NCBI RefSeq assembly: GCF_946886895.1
Contig: NZ_CAMPJO010000005.1
Coordinates: forward strand, 62,001-126,000
DNA: 64,000 nucleotides
Reading direction: 5' to 3'
Source: an uncultured Marinobacter sp.
GTDB lineage: Bacteria; Pseudomonadota; Gammaproteobacteria; Pseudomonadales; Oleiphilaceae
The notes beneath the pieces were generated by a model. That model made no database searches. It worked only from the letters and a program-made list of their open reading frames with translations, and was not told the origin of the DNA. Shown here piece after piece: positions 1-9,466 of this stretch (the first letter of the stretch is position 1; every line of letters starts with the position of its first letter). The position numbers were made by a program, and so were the translations under genes.

Positions 1-96
1 AATCCGGAACTGGAAACCCGGGTAAACAAGCGCAGTAACGAGGATGATCATACGGTGAAGCAGGTCGTGTTCTTCAAGGCTGGCGGGGATAACTGA
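1..96 (+). CDS. C-terminal end of an unidentified protein (cut by window edge)
   Basis: An open frame runs in from the left edge and ends at TGA 94-96, giving 31 residues that finish QVVFFKAGGDN. The tail is hydrophilic with no recognisable motif, so the product cannot be named. A strong hairpin repeat lies 43 bases after the stop and may act as its terminator. The frame has good codon quality but is too short to rule out chance. Confidence 0.5.
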   Translation, partial: NPELETRVNKRSNEDDHTVKQVVFFKAGGDN

Positions 97-139
97 GCTC
101 TGGGTTTTCGCCTTGTAGCCTGCCTGTTACGGGGGCGGA

Positions 140-227
140 GAGGGCATGAGGGTGCTTTTCTTCTGGGAAAAACAACTCGCTTCGCTCAGACATCTTTTTC
201 CCGGCAGAAAAGCACCCCCACACCCTC
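140..227. repeat. Dispersed hairpin repeat, copy 1
   Basis: Two arms of 33 bases (140-172 and 195-227) form a near-perfect inverted repeat around a 22-base loop containing CTCGCTTCGCTC, which reads the same in either direction. The inner 56 bases (156-211) are identical to 29171-29226 in the second copy. The outer arms differ between copies but stay self-complementary. It lies between a stop codon and the convergent LysR gene, a place where a bidirectional terminator or REP-type element would fit. Confidence 0.85.
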
Positions 228-307
228 TCGACCTGACAGTATCAATATGTCTTTAAAAGTGTTTCCCGGCGATATCGCTCTGGTCTGACGTGAGGGGTCA
301 CCAATGT

Positions 308-1210
308 TCAGGCCCCGACCGTCCCGAACATGTCTTCAACCAGGTTGACGAGATTGCGCAGGGCGGGCGAGTCGTTGTTTGACCGCCACGCCATCCAGAG
401 CGGCATGTCGCAGTCCGCCAGTTCGTCCAGATGAAGGAAGGAAATCCCTGGCAGGGGGTTACTACTGCTGGCGGAGGGCACGACCGCAACACCCAGCCCG
501 GCCGCAACCATACTCAGAATAGTAATGTTGTCGGCACCGTACTGGACGACTCTCGGCGCAAAATCCAGGTGTTCAAAGTGCGCCATGACGCGGTCGTAAT
601 ACAGTGGAGAAATACTCCGGAAGCCCCAGACAAAATCCGTATCTTTGAGATCGGCCAGCTGTAATGGTGGCGTTCTCGCCCACTGCGACGTTTCTGGTAC
701 GGCGAGCATCAGGTAGTCCCTTTGCAGGAGGCAGGTGTCCAGCCCCGGCTGCAGACCGTTGTCCAGATACAGAATGCCGGCATCGAGTGTTCCCTCGTGC
801 AAGCGCTCGAGCTGTGGCCCGGATAGCAGAGGAAAGACTTCGAAGGCTACTTTTCGGTACCGATCGCGATAATGGCGCAATAGCATGGAAATTTCCGGTA
901 CCCAAAGGTGGGTTACAGTGACACCAAGACTGACCTTGCCAATCACGCCCTGTCCAAGCTCTGACAGTTTCGTACGCATACGGGACCGTGTGTCCAGCAG
1001 TTGCATCGCTTCGCTATAAAGAGCCTTGCCAGCTACGGTTGGGCTGACTCCTCGGGGGTGACGCTCTAGCAGACGAGTGCCGAGATCCTCCTCCAGTAGC
1101 CGAATTTGTCGCGTCAGAGCCGGTTGTGCGATGTGAACCTGCCTGCTGGCCGCTGAAATTGAACCGGTGTCTACCACTGCAACAAAGTAACTTAGCTGTC
1201 GGAACTCCAT
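308..1210 (-). CDS. LysR-family transcriptional regulator
   Basis: This 300-residue protein has the LysR layout: a winged helix-turn-helix over about residues 1-60 (FRQLSYFVAVVDTGSISAAS, then QPALTRQIRLLEEDLGTRLL) and a periplasmic-binding-protein-like effector domain from about 90 to the end. A longer frame reaches 1282, but the family starts just before the FRQL segment, so the ATG at 1210 is preferred. It is divergent from the DUF3311/symporter/amidohydrolase genes, with about 150 bases of AT-rich DNA between, the usual arrangement for a LysR protein controlling its neighbour. The effector is unknown; a substrate of the adjacent amidohydrolase is the obvious guess. Confidence 0.9.
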   Translation of the reverse strand: MEFRQLSYFVAVVDTGSISAASRQVHIAQPALTRQIRLLEEDLGTRLLERHPRGVSPTVAGKALYSEAMQLLDTRSRMRTKLSELGQGVIGKVSLGVTVTHLWVPEISMLLRHYRDRYRKVAFEVFPLLSGPQLERLHEGTLDAGILYLDNGLQPGLDTCLLQRDYLMLAVPETSQWARTPPLQLADLKDTDFVWGFRSISPLYYDRVMAHFEHLDFAPRVVQYGADNITILSMVAAGLGVAVVPSASSSNPLPGISFLHLDELADCDMPLWMAWRSNNDSPALRNLVNLVEDMFGTVGA

Positions 1211-1363
1211 GATTTTCTCCGCCATTCCAGTATCAACGAGTATATCCATACCATTTTGATATGTCTGCGATCCGAAATTCATATTTTTAATATTGCAAAG
1301 GCAAATTAATAATCAAAGAACAACCTACAACAAGACTCGCCCCTGGCGAACAGGATTTATCTC

Positions 1364-1576
1364 ATGAACAAGACCTATCAACTGCTGACCGGGTTGCATT
1401 TCCTTTTGTGCACCCTAGCCATGATCTGGCCCGGAGCCATGATTGCCAATCGTATTGAGCCAACCGTGCTGGGTCTGCCCTTTTTATTCTTCTGGTACAC
1501 CCTCTGGATGCTGATACTGTTTGCTGGACTTTGGGTGGCTTTCGTGGTGCGCCACCGGGGAGGCCGCGATGAATAA
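1364..1576 (+). CDS. DUF3311 small membrane protein (symporter partner)
   Basis: A 70-residue protein with two hydrophobic segments (about 8-30 and 38-62) and a basic tail (VRHRGGRDE). Small DUF3311 proteins are commonly encoded directly before sodium:solute symporters and are thought to be an accessory subunit. Here the last 8 bases overlap the start of the symporter gene, so the two are translationally coupled. The family assignment rests on size, topology and context. Confidence 0.75.
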   Translation: MNKTYQLLTGLHFLLCTLAMIWPGAMIANRIEPTVLGLPFLFFWYTLWMLILFAGLWVAFVVRHRGGRDE

Positions 1577-3050
1577 CTCCTTGATAGTGATCGGTATCAC
1601 CCTCGTATACCTGGCTGCAGTGCTGGTGGTGGGGCTTCGCGCCCGGCGCCAGTCTGGTTCCAGTCTGGAAGGCTACGTCGCTGGTGGCCGCCATATGGGT
1701 GTGGTGATTTTGTTCTTTATTCTGGGTGCCGAGATCTTCTCGGCCTTCGCATTTCTGGGCGCACCGGGCTGGGCCTATAAACATGGAGCGCCGGCGTTCT
1801 ACATCCTTGCCTATTTGTCGCTTGTTCCAATCACCATCTGGATTCTGGGGCCGCGAGTGGCAAGGCTGGGCCGCGAGCGGGGGTATCTGACACAGGGTGA
1901 CATGATCTCCGACCACTACCGGAGCAAGCCCCTGGGCATGCTTGCAGGCATTATCGGAGTGATTGCTCTTGTGCCCTACCTGACCATACAAATTGCCGGC
2001 GCTGGCCTGCTTTTCCAGGCAGCTACCGACGGCATGGTGCCATTCTGGTTAGGTGGGCTCCTGGCCTTTATGGTGGTTGCGGCTTATGTCTTTTGTAGCG
2101 GCCTGAATGGTATCGGATGGACCAACCTCTTGCAGGGGGTGATGATGGTGGCTATTGCCTGGTTTTTGGGCCTGGCCATTTCCGAGCGTCTGTACGGTGG
2201 TGTGGGTGAAATGTTTACCCAGATACAGCAGCAGGCTCCCGAATACCTGACTATGCCCGGTGCGTTGGGTATGGGATGGGGTTATTTCAGCACAGCTGTG
2301 CTGGTCAGTGCCTTTGGCGGAGCCATGTGGCCCCATCTGTTCATGAAGTTCTACTCTGCCGATAGCGGCAAAACCCTGCGCAAAGTCAGTGTGTTCTACC
2401 CACTGTACGCTTATTTGCTGGTGCCCCTCCTGTTCATAGGCTTTGCCGGGATTCTGGTGTTTGAAGCGTCGCCACTGGCCCGGGCTGATACCGTGTTGCT
2501 ACGCATGGTCATGGATGAGGCCAGCTTTTCACCCTGGGTGATCGGGTTGATGCTTTCCGGAGCCCTGGCAGCGGCTATGTCCACGGGCGCTAATCTGGCC
2601 CATACCGCAGCCGTTGTTCTGGTGCGTGATGTAATGACGCCCACAATAATGAAAGGAGCCAGTGACGCAGCAACTGTCAGGGCCACACGCTGGACGGTAC
2701 TGGGCCTGTCTCTGCTCGCTTACCTGATTGCCCTTCTCAACCCCGGTTCCCTGGTGATGATCCTTCTTACCGCTTACGGGCTGATCGTGCAGCTTTTCCC
2801 GATGATGGTTGGTGCCCTGTTCATGCCGCAGCTTAAAAAGGCCAGTGTTATGGCCGGTGCGCTGGCTGGCAGCCTGACGTTTTTGCTGATCGAGTTTGCC
2901 TGGGGTTCACCTTTCGGTTGGCATGCGGGCGTCTGGGCCATGGCGGCCAATGTGTTCATCGTCGCCCTTTGCCAGCAGTTCCTTAAAGATTCCGCCACCA
3001 ATCCGGGGCTTGGTGGCGAGCAAAAAGATGTTTCCGGGAGTTTGATGTAA
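1569..3050 (+). CDS. Sodium:solute symporter (SSS family)
   Basis: This 493-residue inner-membrane protein has about 13 hydrophobic segments and SSS-family features, including an N-terminal GLRARRQSGSSLEGYVAGGR and the SGALAAAMSTGANLAHTAA stretch typical of the conserved core. It should couple Na+ entry to uptake of a small organic acid or amino-acid-like solute. The frame is open from 1521, but ATG 1569 overlaps the DUF3311 stop and starts right at the first membrane segment, so it is preferred. The stop at 3050 shares one base with the start of the amidohydrolase gene (TAATG). The substrate cannot be read from sequence; pairing with an M20 hydrolase suggests an acylated amino acid. Confidence 0.88.
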   Translation: MNNSLIVIGITLVYLAAVLVVGLRARRQSGSSLEGYVAGGRHMGVVILFFILGAEIFSAFAFLGAPGWAYKHGAPAFYILAYLSLVPITIWILGPRVARLGRERGYLTQGDMISDHYRSKPLGMLAGIIGVIALVPYLTIQIAGAGLLFQAATDGMVPFWLGGLLAFMVVAAYVFCSGLNGIGWTNLLQGVMMVAIAWFLGLAISERLYGGVGEMFTQIQQQAPEYLTMPGALGMGWGYFSTAVLVSAFGGAMWPHLFMKFYSADSGKTLRKVSVFYPLYAYLLVPLLFIGFAGILVFEASPLARADTVLLRMVMDEASFSPWVIGLMLSGALAAAMSTGANLAHTAAVVLVRDVMTPTIMKGASDAATVRATRWTVLGLSLLAYLIALLNPGSLVMILLTAYGLIVQLFPMMVGALFMPQLKKASVMAGALAGSLTFLLIEFAWGSPFGWHAGVWAMAANVFIVALCQQFLKDSATNPGLGGEQKDVSGSLM

Positions 3051-4345
3051 TGACACAAATAGAGCAAAAGACGCTGAAAGATGCCATAGGCAACCAGTTA
3101 GATCGGGTATTTCAGGAGGTTAAAGAGCTTTATCAACATATTCATGAACACCCGGAACTGCCCTTCGAGGAGCATGAAACCAGTGAAAGGCTTGCCCGGG
3201 AACTGGAAAAACATGGCTTTGAAGTGACCCGGGGAGTCGGAAAAACCGGCGCGGTGGCGCTTTTTAACAATGGTCCAGGCCCGACGGTAATGTTGCGGGC
3301 AGATATGGATGCCCTGCCGATAAAAGAAGAAACAGGTGTCGGGTTCGCCAGCACGCGGACTTGTCATGCCGGCGGAGGGGCGGTGCCCGTTATGCATGCT
3401 TGTGGCCATGACTTGCACAGTAGCTGCCTTGTGGGTGCTGGTGCGGTCCTGCGAGGGCTCGCAGAGCAATGGTCGGGCACGCTCATGCTGGTTTGCCAGC
3501 CTGCCGAGGAAATTTTTGGCGGAGCAAGAGCCATGCTCAGAGACGGCCTGTATGAACGTTTCCCCCGCCCTGACATTATTCTTGGCCAGCATAACATGCC
3601 TGCCCTGGCAGGAACGATCGGTCATATTGCCGGCAGTGCAATGGCCGCTTGCACGAACCTGTCAGTGACCATTCACGGTTCTGGTGGTCATGGTTCGATG
3701 CCTGCTCAGGCGGTGGACCCCGTTGTCATCGCAGCGCATGTTGTCACTCGACTGCAGACCATCGTCGCGCGGGAAGTGCCACCGGAAGAGACGGTGGTGG
3801 TAACCGTCGGAAAGCTGCATGCCGGCACCCAAGCCAATATTATTCCCCATTTTGCCGAGCTGGAAATCAATATCCGCAGTTTCGACAACGCCCTGCATCG
3901 CAAGGTCGTATCATCGATTGAACGGATTATTCGGGCCGAATGCGAGGCCGGTCGCGCACCCAAACCACCGGAGATTCGGGTGCTGAATGACACCATCGCG
4001 TTGGACAATGATCCTGTGTCAGTTGAAAGGGTGCGTCGCGCCCATGAGGCCTTCTTCGGCGAGGCCAATCTATACGCCATGCCGCGACTCAATGGCAGCG
4101 AAGATTTTCCATTTTTCGGCAACGCCGAAGGCGGCGGGTTCGCCGGCGAAGATATTCCTTACACCTACTGGTTTATTGGTGCTACCCCCTCAGACCGCTG
4201 GTTGAATACGCCTGGCCAATCGGTGAAGGAGAAAATGCGAAATCTGGAAATGCCTCATTCACCACACTATTTCCCGGGTAATGAAACAACGCTACGGACT
4301 GGCATTGAAGCTTTAGTCACCGGAGCCCTCTCCTACCTGGGCTGA
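3050..4345 (+). CDS. M20-family metal-dependent amidohydrolase (hippurate hydrolase / N-acyl amino acid amidohydrolase type)
   Basis: The 431-residue product belongs to the M20D amidohydrolases, cytoplasmic di-metal enzymes that cleave N-acyl amino acids, hippurate, indole-conjugated amino acids and related amides. Visible metal and catalytic motifs are MHACGHD (residues about 115-121), the QPAEE segment (about 150-154), the GQHNMP histidine and GSEDFPFF near the C-terminus. No signal peptide is present, so the substrate must first be imported, fitting the coupled symporter upstream and the porin downstream. The exact acyl group and amino acid are unknown. Confidence 0.9.
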   Translation: MTQIEQKTLKDAIGNQLDRVFQEVKELYQHIHEHPELPFEEHETSERLARELEKHGFEVTRGVGKTGAVALFNNGPGPTVMLRADMDALPIKEETGVGFASTRTCHAGGGAVPVMHACGHDLHSSCLVGAGAVLRGLAEQWSGTLMLVCQPAEEIFGGARAMLRDGLYERFPRPDIILGQHNMPALAGTIGHIAGSAMAACTNLSVTIHGSGGHGSMPAQAVDPVVIAAHVVTRLQTIVAREVPPEETVVVTVGKLHAGTQANIIPHFAELEINIRSFDNALHRKVVSSIERIIRAECEAGRAPKPPEIRVLNDTIALDNDPVSVERVRRAHEAFFGEANLYAMPRLNGSEDFPFFGNAEGGGFAGEDIPYTYWFIGATPSDRWLNTPGQSVKEKMRNLEMPHSPHYFPGNETTLRTGIEALVTGALSYLG

Positions 4346-4452
4346 ACCTGTAAAGACAAGGTACGCGGATCGCCTGCCCACCATTGCCGGGCTGGTTGAC
4401 TGCGCTCAAAAAATTGAAAAACAAAACTCTGAGTTGTCGAGAGGAAAGCAAG

Positions 4453-5754
4453 ATGCGTTTCAACAACCCTGTTATTGCACTGGCGTTCAGCTGCTTCCCA
4501 ACCGTGTTGCTTGCTAGTGATTTTCTTTCTGAAAGCCAGGCAAGCGCCCAATATCTGCAGTATTACTGGAATGAAGACCAGGGCGATGGTGTCGGCCCGA
4601 TTCGGGATGAGTGGGTCCACGCACTGAGACTGGATTATCAGTCGGGCTACTATCGGAATCTGATCGGATTCGATGTTGGTTTCGGCGCAGCTGATGCCCT
4701 CGCTATCGGCAAAGGTGTTACCAGTGTCACTAATCTCCCGACTGATAACGGGTTACAAAACCCGGATGCCATTGCCAAGCCAATCACCGCCTATCTGAAG
4801 TTGCGCACCGGCACCGGGGACCACCAATTCCGGTTCGGATGGGGAAAGAAGGTCCGGCGTTACCACCTCTACTCAGATAGCACCACGCGAATACTGCCTG
4901 CCGCCTCTATCGGGGTTGATCTTTCCTATGAATTCCAAAGCCTCAGACTTTATGGGGCAAGCCTGGAACGTTTCAGTCCACGAAACGAAGCGGGTTGGGG
5001 CGAGGACCTGAGAACCTTTGATGGCCAATCGATCGATCGGGTAGATCTGGTCGGCCTGGATTACATGTTTCCGAGAGACTTTCGTGTGGAAGCGGAATAT
5101 GTTTTATCAAAGAATTACCTGGAAGCGAGTCTGGTTCGACTTAGCCACGATGTTGCTATTAGCGCTGAGGCCAAACTTTCCATGGCGCTCGCTCACGGTA
5201 GACAAAGTGATGCGGGACACCTATTCGAACAGCAGGGGGTGCCCGGGCTTTTTCCATCAGACAGAAACCATGAATCCCGCTATAACGAACTGACAATGAA
5301 ACTTCAAAGGCCCGGATATTATCTGGGGGCCGCGTTTACGAAGGTTAACGGTGACCATTATGAACGTGTTCTTTTCAGCCGCGACTATGGCACGTGGGAC
5401 AGTGCCGCCGACAACTTCTACCGGTTCGGGTTAGCTGGCGAGGCGATGTGGAAGTTGAGCGCAGGTATTGATCTGACCTCGTTCGGCCTGGAGGGGTTAC
5501 GTTGGGATGGATATTATGCAAGATCGGATGGTGCCGACGATTTTTCCGGTTTTTCGCGCAGTGAGTTGCTGAGTTTCCTGAAGTATCGCTTTCCTGGGAA
5601 ACTCAAGGGCTTGTCCATCTCCTGGTTGCATGTTGCTTTTGACACCAACGGCGAGCCAAAGCCGGGAACCGGTCAAATAAGGAGTTTCGGGCCCGCCGGA
5701 ATTATTACCCACGATGCGGACCGGCTTTACCTCAGTTATTCCTACGATTTCTAA
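4453..5754 (+). CDS. OprD-family outer-membrane porin
   Basis: A 433-residue outer-membrane beta-barrel with a signal peptide ending near VLLAS. It shows alternating aromatic/polar strand patterns, YLQYYWNEDQG near the mature N-terminus and a C-terminal YLSYSYDF ending in phenylalanine, as expected for barrel insertion. These features match the OprD group of substrate-specific channels. The frame is open from 4384, but GAGGAA at 4441 places the start at ATG 4453, directly before the signal peptide. It is about 107 bases after the amidohydrolase, so probably in the same unit, supplying the outer-membrane route for the imported compound. Its DNA looks less GC-rich than the flanking genes, which could mean transfer. 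Confidence 0.85.
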   Translation: MRFNNPVIALAFSCFPTVLLASDFLSESQASAQYLQYYWNEDQGDGVGPIRDEWVHALRLDYQSGYYRNLIGFDVGFGAADALAIGKGVTSVTNLPTDNGLQNPDAIAKPITAYLKLRTGTGDHQFRFGWGKKVRRYHLYSDSTTRILPAASIGVDLSYEFQSLRLYGASLERFSPRNEAGWGEDLRTFDGQSIDRVDLVGLDYMFPRDFRVEAEYVLSKNYLEASLVRLSHDVAISAEAKLSMALAHGRQSDAGHLFEQQGVPGLFPSDRNHESRYNELTMKLQRPGYYLGAAFTKVNGDHYERVLFSRDYGTWDSAADNFYRFGLAGEAMWKLSAGIDLTSFGLEGLRWDGYYARSDGADDFSGFSRSELLSFLKYRFPGKLKGLSISWLHVAFDTNGEPKPGTGQIRSFGPAGIITHDADRLYLSYSYDF

Positions 5755-5763
5755 CTGGTACCT

Positions 5764-5795
5764 TGGCTGATTTGTTCACTTAAGCAAATCAGCCA
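5764..5795. terminator. Bidirectional hairpin between convergent genes
   Basis: Perfect 11-base arms TGGCTGATTTG (5764-5774) and CAAATCAGCCA (5785-5795) around a 10-base loop, sitting between the stops of the porin and the convergent antiporter. There is no clean T-run, so termination efficiency is uncertain. Confidence 0.6.
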
Positions 5796-5807
5796 GGCTC
5801 TGTCCCT

Positions 5808-7130
5808 TTAGAGAACCATCGCAGCTACCCACCCAAAGGCGAGCAGCGGCAGGTTGTAGTGCAGGAACGTGGGCACCACCGTGTCCCAGATGTGGTTGTG
5901 CTGGCCGTCGACGTTCAGGCCGGCGGTGGGGCCGAGGGTGGAGTCTGAAGCCGGGGAACCGGCGTCGCCCAGGGCACCGGCGGTGCCGACCAGGGCGACG
6001 ATGGCCAGGGGGCTGAAGCCCATTTCCAGGGCCAGGGGTACGTACAGGGCGGCGATGATGGGGATGGTGGAGAACGACGAGCCGATCCCCATGGTGATCA
6101 GCAGGCCCACCACCAGCATCAACAGGGCTGCCAGCGCCTTGTTGTCGCCGATGCTGGCGACTGAGCTTTGCACCAGGGTATTGATGTCGCCGGTTTCCCG
6201 CATGACCTCCGCGAAACCTGATGCAGCGATCATGATGAAGCCGATCATGGCGAGCATTTTCATGCCTTCGGTGAACAGGTCGTCCGCTTCTTTCCACTTC
6301 ACCACGCCTGACAGGTTGAACAGCACGAAGCCCGCCAGGGCGCCCAGGATCATGGAGCCCAGCCAGAGCTGAACGGCAAACGCAACGACGATGGCCGCCA
6401 GCGCCATGGCCAGGGTGCGTGGGCTGTAGGATACGTCGACCCGTTCGGCGCGGGCGATGGCGTCCATGTTGTAGCGGCGCTCGCCGCGATAGCTGAAAAA
6501 CACCGCGATCAGCAAGCCGCAGAGCATGCCCAGGGCCGGCAGGGCCATGGCTTTCATGACGTTCAGGCCGTCTGTGGTGACGCCATTGTCGGCCACGTTG
6601 GCCAGCAGGATCTCGTTCAGGTAAATACCGCCGAAGCCCACCGGCAGGAACATGTACGGAGTGATCAGGCCGAAGGTCAGTACGCAGGCCACCAGGCGCC
6701 GGTCCATGTTCAGTTTTGCCATCACATACAGCAGCGGCGGTACCACCAGCGGGATGAAGGCAATGTGGATGGGCAGGATGTTCTGTGACGACATGGCAAT
6801 GGCCAGCAACAGGCCAATGATCAGAAAACGGATGCCGGTAGTGGCACTGCCGTCGTCCTGGCGACCCACCAGGGCCAGGGCCCTGTCGGCCAGGGCATGG
6901 GCCAGGCCGGATTTGCCGATGGCGACCGCGAAGGCCCCCAGGGTGGCGTAGGACAGCGCCACGGTAGCGCCGCCACCGAGGCCGTTATTGAAGGCTTCGA
7001 TAGTGGCGTCCAGGGACAGGCCTGCGATCAGGCCGCCGGAGACGGCGCCGATAATCAGGGCAACAACAACGTGAATGCGGCACAAACTCAGGGCGAGCAT
7101 GATGGCAACCGCGGCAACAACGGCATTCAT
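5808..7130 (-). CDS. Na+/H+ antiporter family protein (NhaC-like / YuiF type)
   Basis: A 440-residue integral membrane protein with about 11-12 hydrophobic helices. It shows the layout of the Na_H_antiporter family: an N-terminal block ([20 protein letters not shown]), a glycine-rich [21 protein letters not shown] segment and a conserved C-terminal region with [20 protein letters not shown]. Such proteins exchange Na+ or organic cations for protons at the inner membrane, useful to a marine or halotolerant cell. Some relatives carry amino acids, so the substrate is not certain. It is a single gene read away from the DUF1653 gene start region. Confidence 0.85.
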   Translation of the reverse strand: MNAVVAAVAIMLALSLCRIHVVVALIIGAVSGGLIAGLSLDATIEAFNNGLGGGATVALSYATLGAFAVAIGKSGLAHALADRALALVGRQDDGSATTGIRFLIIGLLLAIAMSSQNILPIHIAFIPLVVPPLLYVMAKLNMDRRLVACVLTFGLITPYMFLPVGFGGIYLNEILLANVADNGVTTDGLNVMKAMALPALGMLCGLLIAVFFSYRGERRYNMDAIARAERVDVSYSPRTLAMALAAIVVAFAVQLWLGSMILGALAGFVLFNLSGVVKWKEADDLFTEGMKMLAMIGFIMIAASGFAEVMRETGDINTLVQSSVASIGDNKALAALLMLVVGLLITMGIGSSFSTIPIIAALYVPLALEMGFSPLAIVALVGTAGALGDAGSPASDSTLGPTAGLNVDGQHNHIWDTVVPTFLHYNLPLLAFGWVAAMVL

Positions 7131-7252
7131 GGCAAAACTCCGGGTAGGAATTAATGGTTTGTCCGGCCCCTTGTGGCGGCCGGCTTCATGAAAAGCGCGG
7201 TAATGTGCAGGAAATGCGTGCAGGAGTCAAAACGCGAGCGCCCGCCCGGGCG

Positions 7253-7480
7253 TCATTCGTCAATGAAGGCGAATCGTGGCACCTGTTCGCCGGCGACCTC
7301 GACCGCTTCCCGGAACATTGCCAGTGGCCGGACCCACAGGCTGTGGTCGCCGTAGAGGCAACGGTAAACCACCAGGGGTTCCTCGGTTTCACTGTGCCGT
7401 GCCACGCCGATAACCTGGTAGTCCCGGCCTTTGTAGTGGCGGTAGCGACCCGGTTTCAGGTCCGGCTTTCGATCGTTCAT
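7253..7480 (-). CDS. DUF1653 family small protein
   Basis: This 75-residue soluble protein matches the small DUF1653 family: an N-terminal KPGRYRHYKGRDYQVIGVAR, central EEPLVVYRCLYGD and a C-terminal RPLAMFREAVEV block. The fold is a short beta-barrel-like domain; its function is not established. It is divergent from the diguanylate cyclase gene at 7630, with about 150 bases between that include the inverted repeat CCGGAG-AG-CTCCGG at 7502-7515. Confidence 0.85.
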   Translation of the reverse strand: MNDRKPDLKPGRYRHYKGRDYQVIGVARHSETEEPLVVYRCLYGDHSLWVRPLAMFREAVEVAGEQVPRFAFIDE

Positions 7481-7629
7481 GGCTACCTCTGTTGTGGTAT
7501 ACCGGAGAGCTCCGGAGGACTTGTTGCTGGTAAACGTATAAACTTGGCGTCAGGTGCACGGATGCAAAAGTCTTGTTCAGGGCCTGTCAGTGTAGATCAA
7601 CGACGGCGGGCCGGAAACCGGAATCCGTT

Positions 7630-9450
7630 ATGACCCGGTCGATGTTTGCGATCCGCCCCCTCTGGTATCTTTCGCTGTTGCTGCCGGCTGTTCTGGTGAT
7701 GGCCCTGGGCAGCCCTGCCGTCCGCGCCGCGCCGGTGGCGTTTGATTGGCTGGCGGAATCACCGCAGGTGCAGGGTCTGGCGGATATGCGCCGCCTGCCG
7801 GAGTCGGCCTGGCGGCATCATGGCCGGGATGCGGTGTTCAACCAGGGCCTCAACGGCAATGGCTACTGGTTGCGGGTGACGGTGCCACCGCAACCGATGA
7901 ACCGGGTTCTGGAGATCCGCTATCCGTTGCTGGACCAGGTCTCGGTGTTCTGGGTGGTCGGCGGCGAGGTGGTTGAACAGCACCGGACCGGTGATGCCCG
8001 GCCCTTTGCCAGCCGCCCGATCCCGCACCGGTACTTCGTGTTCCTGGTGCCATCCAATACCCAGGCCGCCACGGCCTATATCCGCGTACAGACAGAGGGT
8101 GCCCTGCAGGTCCCGGTGGCCGTGACCCCATCGGCGATCTTCCTGGCCAACGAACAGGTGTCCTTCGGCTGGCAGGCGATGTTTTTCGGCATCATGGTCG
8201 CGATGACACTCTACAACCTGTTCCTGTATGTCATCGTGCGCCGGGCAGCCTACCTGTGGTATGTGCTCACAGTGGTGGCTTCGGCGGCGGTACACCTGAA
8301 TTTCAATGGCCTGCTGTTCCAGTGGCTGTGGCCGTCGACGCCGGTCGTCAACCAGTACTTTACCGGACCGATAGTCGCCCTCAATGTGGTGGTGGCGCTG
8401 GGGTTCACCCTGAACTTCCTCGCCGTCCGCCGTTACAGTCCATGGTGCTACCGCCTGTTGCAGGCCTTTATCGCCGCCTCGGTGGTGACCTTCATCGTGG
8501 GGATTTTGGGTAACTACCACACCAGCGTGGTGATGATCAGCGTGGTGGCCGCCATGGTGACGCCTTCCGCCTGGCTGGTCAGTCTGTATATCTGGCGGCG
8601 GGGTCAGATACTGGCGGGTTTCTATGCGTTGGCCTGGACACCGCTGCTGCTGGGTCATCTGGTTCAGGCCCTGGGCAAGGTCGGGTTGACTCCGACCACC
8701 ACGCTGACTGAGCTGGCGCCCCAGCTTGGCGTGGCCATTGAGGTGATTCTGCTGTCCTTTGCCCTCGCCTACCGGATCAACCTGGAACGGCGCGGCCGGC
8801 AGGCTGCCCAGGATCATGCCCTGCGTATCCAGCAGCAGGCCAATCAGACTCTGGAGTTGCGGGTGCAGCAGCGGACCGAGGCTCTGGAGCAGGCCAATGA
8901 ACAGTTAAAAGCCATCAGCGTCACCGACGGTCTGACGGGTGTGGCCAACCGCCGCCGGTTTGATGAGAAATTGTCGGTTGAGTGGAACCGGGCCCTGCGG
9001 CAGGCTCACCCGCTCAGCCTGCTGTTGCTGGACATTGACTACTTCAAGCGGGTGAACGATGAATTGGGGCATCTGGTGGGCGATGATTGCCTGATAGAGG
9101 TGGCGAGCCTGTGCCACGCTGAAATCCAGCGCTCGGGCGATCTTCTCGCCCGTTATGGTGGCGAGGAGTTCGGCATCCTGTTGCCGGCAACACCGGATGA
9201 GGGTGCGGTGCAGGTAGCAGAACGGCTTCGCCAGGCGATCGCCCGTTCGTCGGTCCACACTGCTGGCGGTGTTGCCCCGGTGAACCTGACCGTCAGTGTC
9301 GGCGTGGCTACCATGGTGCCCAGCAGCGGCATGCTACCCCAGGATCTGATTCGCCGGGCCGATGAGGCCCTGTACGCCGCCAAGGCCGGTGGCCGGAACC
9401 GGGTCATGGTCCTCCGGGGCAGTACCGCCGTGGCGGCCACCGGATCCTGA
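7630..9450 (+). CDS. 7TM-DISM receptor diguanylate cyclase
   Basis: This 606-residue membrane receptor has a signal peptide, a periplasmic beta-rich DISMED2-type domain (about 40-170), seven transmembrane helices (about 180-385), a short coiled coil (QQANQTLELRVQQRTEALEQ) and a C-terminal GGDEF domain. The active-site loop is intact, RYGGEEF at about residues 508-514, and the product-inhibition motif RSGD lies five residues before it, so it should make c-di-GMP and be feedback-inhibited. The DISM domain usually senses an unknown periplasmic ligand. The frame is open from 7573, but ATG 7630 sits immediately before the signal peptide. It converges on the haemoglobin operon, with only 16 bases between. 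Confidence 0.92.
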   Translation: MTRSMFAIRPLWYLSLLLPAVLVMALGSPAVRAAPVAFDWLAESPQVQGLADMRRLPESAWRHHGRDAVFNQGLNGNGYWLRVTVPPQPMNRVLEIRYPLLDQVSVFWVVGGEVVEQHRTGDARPFASRPIPHRYFVFLVPSNTQAATAYIRVQTEGALQVPVAVTPSAIFLANEQVSFGWQAMFFGIMVAMTLYNLFLYVIVRRAAYLWYVLTVVASAAVHLNFNGLLFQWLWPSTPVVNQYFTGPIVALNVVVALGFTLNFLAVRRYSPWCYRLLQAFIAASVVTFIVGILGNYHTSVVMISVVAAMVTPSAWLVSLYIWRRGQILAGFYALAWTPLLLGHLVQALGKVGLTPTTTLTELAPQLGVAIEVILLSFALAYRINLERRGRQAAQDHALRIQQQANQTLELRVQQRTEALEQANEQLKAISVTDGLTGVANRRRFDEKLSVEWNRALRQAHPLSLLLLDIDYFKRVNDELGHLVGDDCLIEVASLCHAEIQRSGDLLARYGGEEFGILLPATPDEGAVQVAERLRQAIARSSVHTAGGVAPVNLTVSVGVATMVPSSGMLPQDLIRRADEALYAAKAGGRNRVMVLRGSTAVAATGS

Positions 9451-9466
9451 ACACGGGGGCCCGCGC

